Source of the DNA: Argonema antarcticum A004/B2
GTDB taxonomy: Bacteria > Cyanobacteriota > Cyanobacteriia > Cyanobacteriales > Aerosakkonemataceae
Reading direction: 5' to 3'
Assembly (NCBI RefSeq): GCF_023333585.1
Contig: NZ_JAIQZN010000013.1
Span: 1-64,000 of the forward strand
Length of the DNA stretch: 64,000 nt
Part shown: piece by piece, positions 63,421-64,000 of the stretch
Layout of the letters: the number at the start of each line of letters is the position of its first letter
Position numbering within the stretch: the first letter of the stretch is position 1
Translations under genes and position numbers: made by a program
Notes under the pieces: generated by a model
Told to the model about the DNA's origin: nothing
The model's database searches: none
Seen by the model: the letters and a program-made list of their open reading frames with translations, nothing else

Positions 63421-64000
63421 TTATTGCTTTGTAATGAGATTGAAAATCACTTGAGGAATTTGGTTTAAATCAGTACCGAGTTCTAGATAATAAGAAGGAA
63501 CTTGTTTCAAAACTTGCATCATAATCTGGCAAGCTTCTTTACCAGCACCCGGTAATTGTATCATCGTACTCGGTGCTAGTGAAGTTAAAGCGGCGACGGC
63601 AGATGTAGCTGTTAAGGAGGTATCTGTTTTTCCAGTAATGCGAGGAACTAAAACAGCACGGATGGGGAAATTTGTCAATATTTTTTCGGGGAAATGTTGG
63701 TTGATGAAATAAAGTGCTTTTTCCTCTGAAAGGCGATCGCGATTACTGATAGCCGCCGCCAAAAACGGTAATCTGTTCACATCATCGGCATTTTTTTTGC
63801 CAGTGTTGTAGATGCTAAACACCGTCGGCGTTGGTTCGCAGGCGATGAGACTGTAATCGTCGCTGGCATAAAAAAGCTCTGAATTCAGGCAAGTTAAAGC
63901 GGTGGTAGATTTACCAGAACCTCCTTTTCCGACTAGCAACACGCCGCCAGATGGGAGTCCGACAGCACCAGCATGAACTAGCTGGATTCCCCGCTTATTC
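63421..64000 (-). CDS. HPr-kinase-like P-loop protein, 5' end beyond the window
   Basis: The frame is open to the window edge and reads QLVHAGAVGLPSGGVLLVGK at its visible start, then GGSGKSTTALTCL. The P-loop GKGGSGKST, YASDDYSLI and the later IRAVLVPRITGKTDTS place it with the HPr kinase C-terminal-like proteins that phosphorylate a protein or peptide Ser. In lasso-peptide and polysaccharide loci such kinases modify the peptide or a regulator. About 193 codons are visible, and the N-terminal part (about 100 residues) lies outside. It heads the visible minus-strand operon with three GT2 genes. Confidence 0.85.
   Translation of the reverse strand, partial: NKRGIQLVHAGAVGLPSGGVLLVGKGGSGKSTTALTCLNSELFYASDDYSLIACEPTPTVFSIYNTGKKNADDVNRLPFLAAAISNRDRLSEEKALYFINQHFPEKILTNFPIRAVLVPRITGKTDTSLTATSAVAALTSLAPSTMIQLPGAGKEACQIMMQVLKQVPSYYLELGTDLNQIPQVIFNLITKQ

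Noticed and set aside
1-64000. tRNA or rRNA genes
   Set aside because: No stretch with a TTCGA-type T-loop and matching acceptor stem or rRNA-like sequence was noticed by eye. A covariance-model search was not possible.

Overview
The window looks like a chromosomal segment of a filamentous cyanobacterium. The octamer GCGATCGC (HIP1) and its core CGATCG recur throughout. The protein families are typical of large oscillatorialean or nostocalean genomes: giant Ser/Thr-kinase/GAF sensors, CHASE2 and multi-domain histidine kinases, DUF928, CHAT plus haemagglutinin pairs, DUF4336 and Uma2. The intergenic DNA is rich in short tandem repeats and MITE-like palindromes. The genus cannot be fixed from this sequence alone.

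Layout. 0-7 kb: an arfB fragment, a DUF1772 membrane protein, a DUF4336 protein, a kinase/GAF/PAS/histidine-kinase sensor that has lost its usual AAA and most of its TPR core, and a helical orphan protein. 7.4-21.4 kb (all + strand): a HTH/AAA-like protein, an exported protein with one CxxCH haem motif, a 214-residue protein ending in a Gly-Gly then a 13-residue Cys/Thr/Pro tail, a fused TOMM cyclodehydratase (E1-like plus YcaO), an amidohydrolase, an O-methyltransferase, and a 1912-residue kinase/AAA/TPR/GAF/AAA-like sensor. I read this as a candidate, apparently undescribed RiPP (thiazoline/oxazoline peptide) cluster with its own sensors. It is the most interesting part of the window. 21.7-27.4 kb: a CHAT protease-like protein and a haemagglutinin-type exoprotein, then a collapsed histidine kinase next to a TnpB element with a small ribbon-helix-helix ORF. 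29.3-41.2 kb: a signalling block (REC-HK, REC-GGDEF-EAL, CHASE2-HK-REC with DUF928, a vWA protein, Cache-HK-REC). 41.5-46.8 kb: brnTA toxin-antitoxin, Uma2 protein, glutathione transferase, MFS transporter, lipoprotein. 46.9-52.3 kb: a remnant of the oxidoreductase half of a SelD-type fusion and a complete branched-chain/neutral amino-acid ABC operon. 52.3-56.5 kb: a second TnpB element, a CASTOR/POLLUX-type channel and a TRAP-receptor fragment. 57-64 kb: two nucleotidyltransferase-fold proteins, divergently transcribed, and a minus-strand operon (HPr-kinase-like, three GT2 glycosyltransferases, SDR, SMP-30 lactonase) that runs off the right edge.

How parts work together. In the TOMM cluster the E1-like/YcaO fusion would bind the leader and cyclise Cys/Thr in the tail of the 214-residue protein. 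The amidohydrolase and methyltransferase would tailor or mature the product. The two flanking AAA-like proteins could control the locus. The liv-type operon is a full importer (receptor, two permeases, two ATPases). The GT2/HPr-kinase/nucleotidyltransferase block suggests a surface-glycan or peptide-modification locus continuing beyond the window.

The region is heavily reworked by repeats. A 128-bp MITE with TA flanks is present twice in perfect inverted copies 13.5 kb apart. One copy abuts a truncated gene. Heptad repeats have entered coding sequence in at least three genes. Several gene remnants (arfB, histidine kinase, kinase tail, SelD-type oxidoreductase, DctP) mark past deletions.
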